Part shown: one piece after another, positions 63,409 to 64,000 of the stretch | How the letters are laid out: each line of letters begins with the position of its first letter | How positions within the stretch are numbered: the first letter of the stretch is position 1 | Source: Pseudoalteromonas sp. MMG010 | GTDB lineage: Bacteria; Pseudomonadota; Gammaproteobacteria; Enterobacterales; Alteromonadaceae | Assembly (NCBI RefSeq): GCF_018100905.1 | Contig: NZ_JAGJEG010000007.1 | Coordinates: 124,001-188,000 of the forward strand | Direction: 5' to 3' | DNA: 64,000 bases | Notes under the pieces: generated by a model | What the model was told of the DNA's origin: nothing | The model's database searches: none | Seen by the model: only the letters and a program-made list of their open reading frames with translations | Translations under genes and position numbers: made by a program

Positions 63409-64000
63409 TCACCCGTGTTCATTTTTGTATTTAGGTAATACAAGATTTAAAACAATGCCCAAAATTGCGCACAGGCTCACACCTTCTAAACTAAATCCAG
63501 ACCCACCAATATGCATACCACCAATACCACAAACTAATATTAATGCCACAATACTTAAATTACGTGGTGCTGTTAAATCTTCGCCCGATTTAACCAAAGT
63601 ATTTAATCCGACAACCGCAATAGAGCCAAATAACAAAATCATTATCCCCCCCATTACCGGAACTGGAATAGTTTGTAGTCCCGCTCCCATTTTACTAATA
63701 AATGCCAGTGCAATGGCTATAATAGCAGTCCACATCATCACCTTAGGGTTAAAGTTTTTAGTTAGCATTACAGCCCCTGTTACTTCAGAGTATGTTGTAT
63801 TCGGTGGTCCTCCAAATAGCGACGCTGCCGATGTTGCTAACCCATCTCCAAATAAAGTGCGGTGCAAACCTGGTTTTTTCAAAAAGTCTTTATGGGTAAC
63901 TTGGCTTATAGCCATCATATCGCCAATATGTTCAATTGCAGGGGCAATGGCAACAGGCACCATAAATAAAATAGCCTGCCATTTAAACTCTGGTAAGGTA
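63409..64000 (-). CDS. uraA: Uracil permease, N-terminal part outside the window
   Basis: The frame is open to the right edge and shows the last 197 residues or so of an NCS2 family permease (full length about 430). It includes VPVAIAPAIEHIGDMMAISQ with the conserved Glu, and GDGLATSAASLFGGPPNTTYSEVTG with the family motif of Gly, Pro and Thr. Six or more hydrophobic helices follow. It is a proton-coupled uracil/xanthine importer of the inner membrane, most like UraA. Confidence 0.92.
   Translation of the reverse strand, partial: TLPEFKWQAILFMVPVAIAPAIEHIGDMMAISQVTHKDFLKKPGLHRTLFGDGLATSAASLFGGPPNTTYSEVTGAVMLTKNFNPKVMMWTAIIAIALAFISKMGAGLQTIPVPVMGGIMILLFGSIAVVGLNTLVKSGEDLTAPRNLSIVALILVCGIGGMHIGGSGFSLEGVSLCAILGIVLNLVLPKYKNEHG

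Overview
The window is gammaproteobacterial chromosome, AT-rich and densely coded. Gene content points to a marine member of the Alteromonadales, most like Pseudoalteromonas. The reasons are a glgP-glgX-glgB-malQ block with a stand-alone CBM48 protein, a choline-to-betaine operon with a TorF-type porin, an ast locus followed by DUF1338, and a Zn-independent L31/L36 pair. Genus is inferred from gene content only. I saw no tRNA, rRNA, insertion sequence, prophage or CRISPR.

Layout. (1) 1-8948, minus strand: glycogen/maltodextrin operon, glgP running off the left edge. (2) 9639-15022: a membrane-anchored propeller-like protein, an Lrp/AsnC regulator divergent from astC-astA-DUF1338, and two small hypothetical genes. 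(3) 15251-21107, plus strand: betI-betB-betA, a short divergent BCCT-like transporter and a TorF-like porin, behind a readable promoter and a perfect palindromic operator. (4) 21183-24717: ferredoxin, FAD oxidoreductase and RhlE-type helicase. (5) 24785-46362, minus strand: about 21.5 kb of tightly coupled genes forming an aryl polyene (APE) cluster, including an ammonia-lyase, a halogenase-like flavoprotein, three ACPs, three active-looking ketosynthases, two ketosynthase-like proteins that lack the catalytic Cys, an MMPL pump and an ABC-2 transporter. (6) 46419-49915: fadH, a duplicated secreted helical-repeat protein and a DUF2141 protein. (7) 50000-53510, plus strand: darA, darB, a 133-residue unknown, and a BtrH-like Cys-His-Asp protein. 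(8) 53581-58268: dapA-like, hydratase, Zn-independent L31/L36, OsmC-like and cytochrome b562-like genes. (9) 58502-63255, minus strand: a glucosylglycerate operon made of a GH13_18 phosphorylase, a GpgS-like synthase and a glycerate-kinase/phosphatase fusion. (10) The C-terminal part of uraA runs off the right edge.

How they work together. Regions 5 and 7 read as one flexirubin-type pathway. An aromatic starter from the ammonia-lyase is activated by ApeH and extended to an aryl polyene by the type II KS/KR/DH enzymes. DarB and DarA would make a dialkylresorcinol, and the BtrH-like protein is a good candidate for joining the two by an ester bond. The halogenase-like gene suggests a halogenated pigment. 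Flexirubins are best known from Bacteroidetes, so a complete-looking set in a gammaproteobacterium is the main point of interest. Regions 3 and 9 are two separate compatible-solute systems (glycine betaine and glucosylglycerate). The second has synthesis, phosphorolysis and glycerate re-phosphorylation in one operon, which also ties it to the sugar-phosphate pool fed by glycogen.
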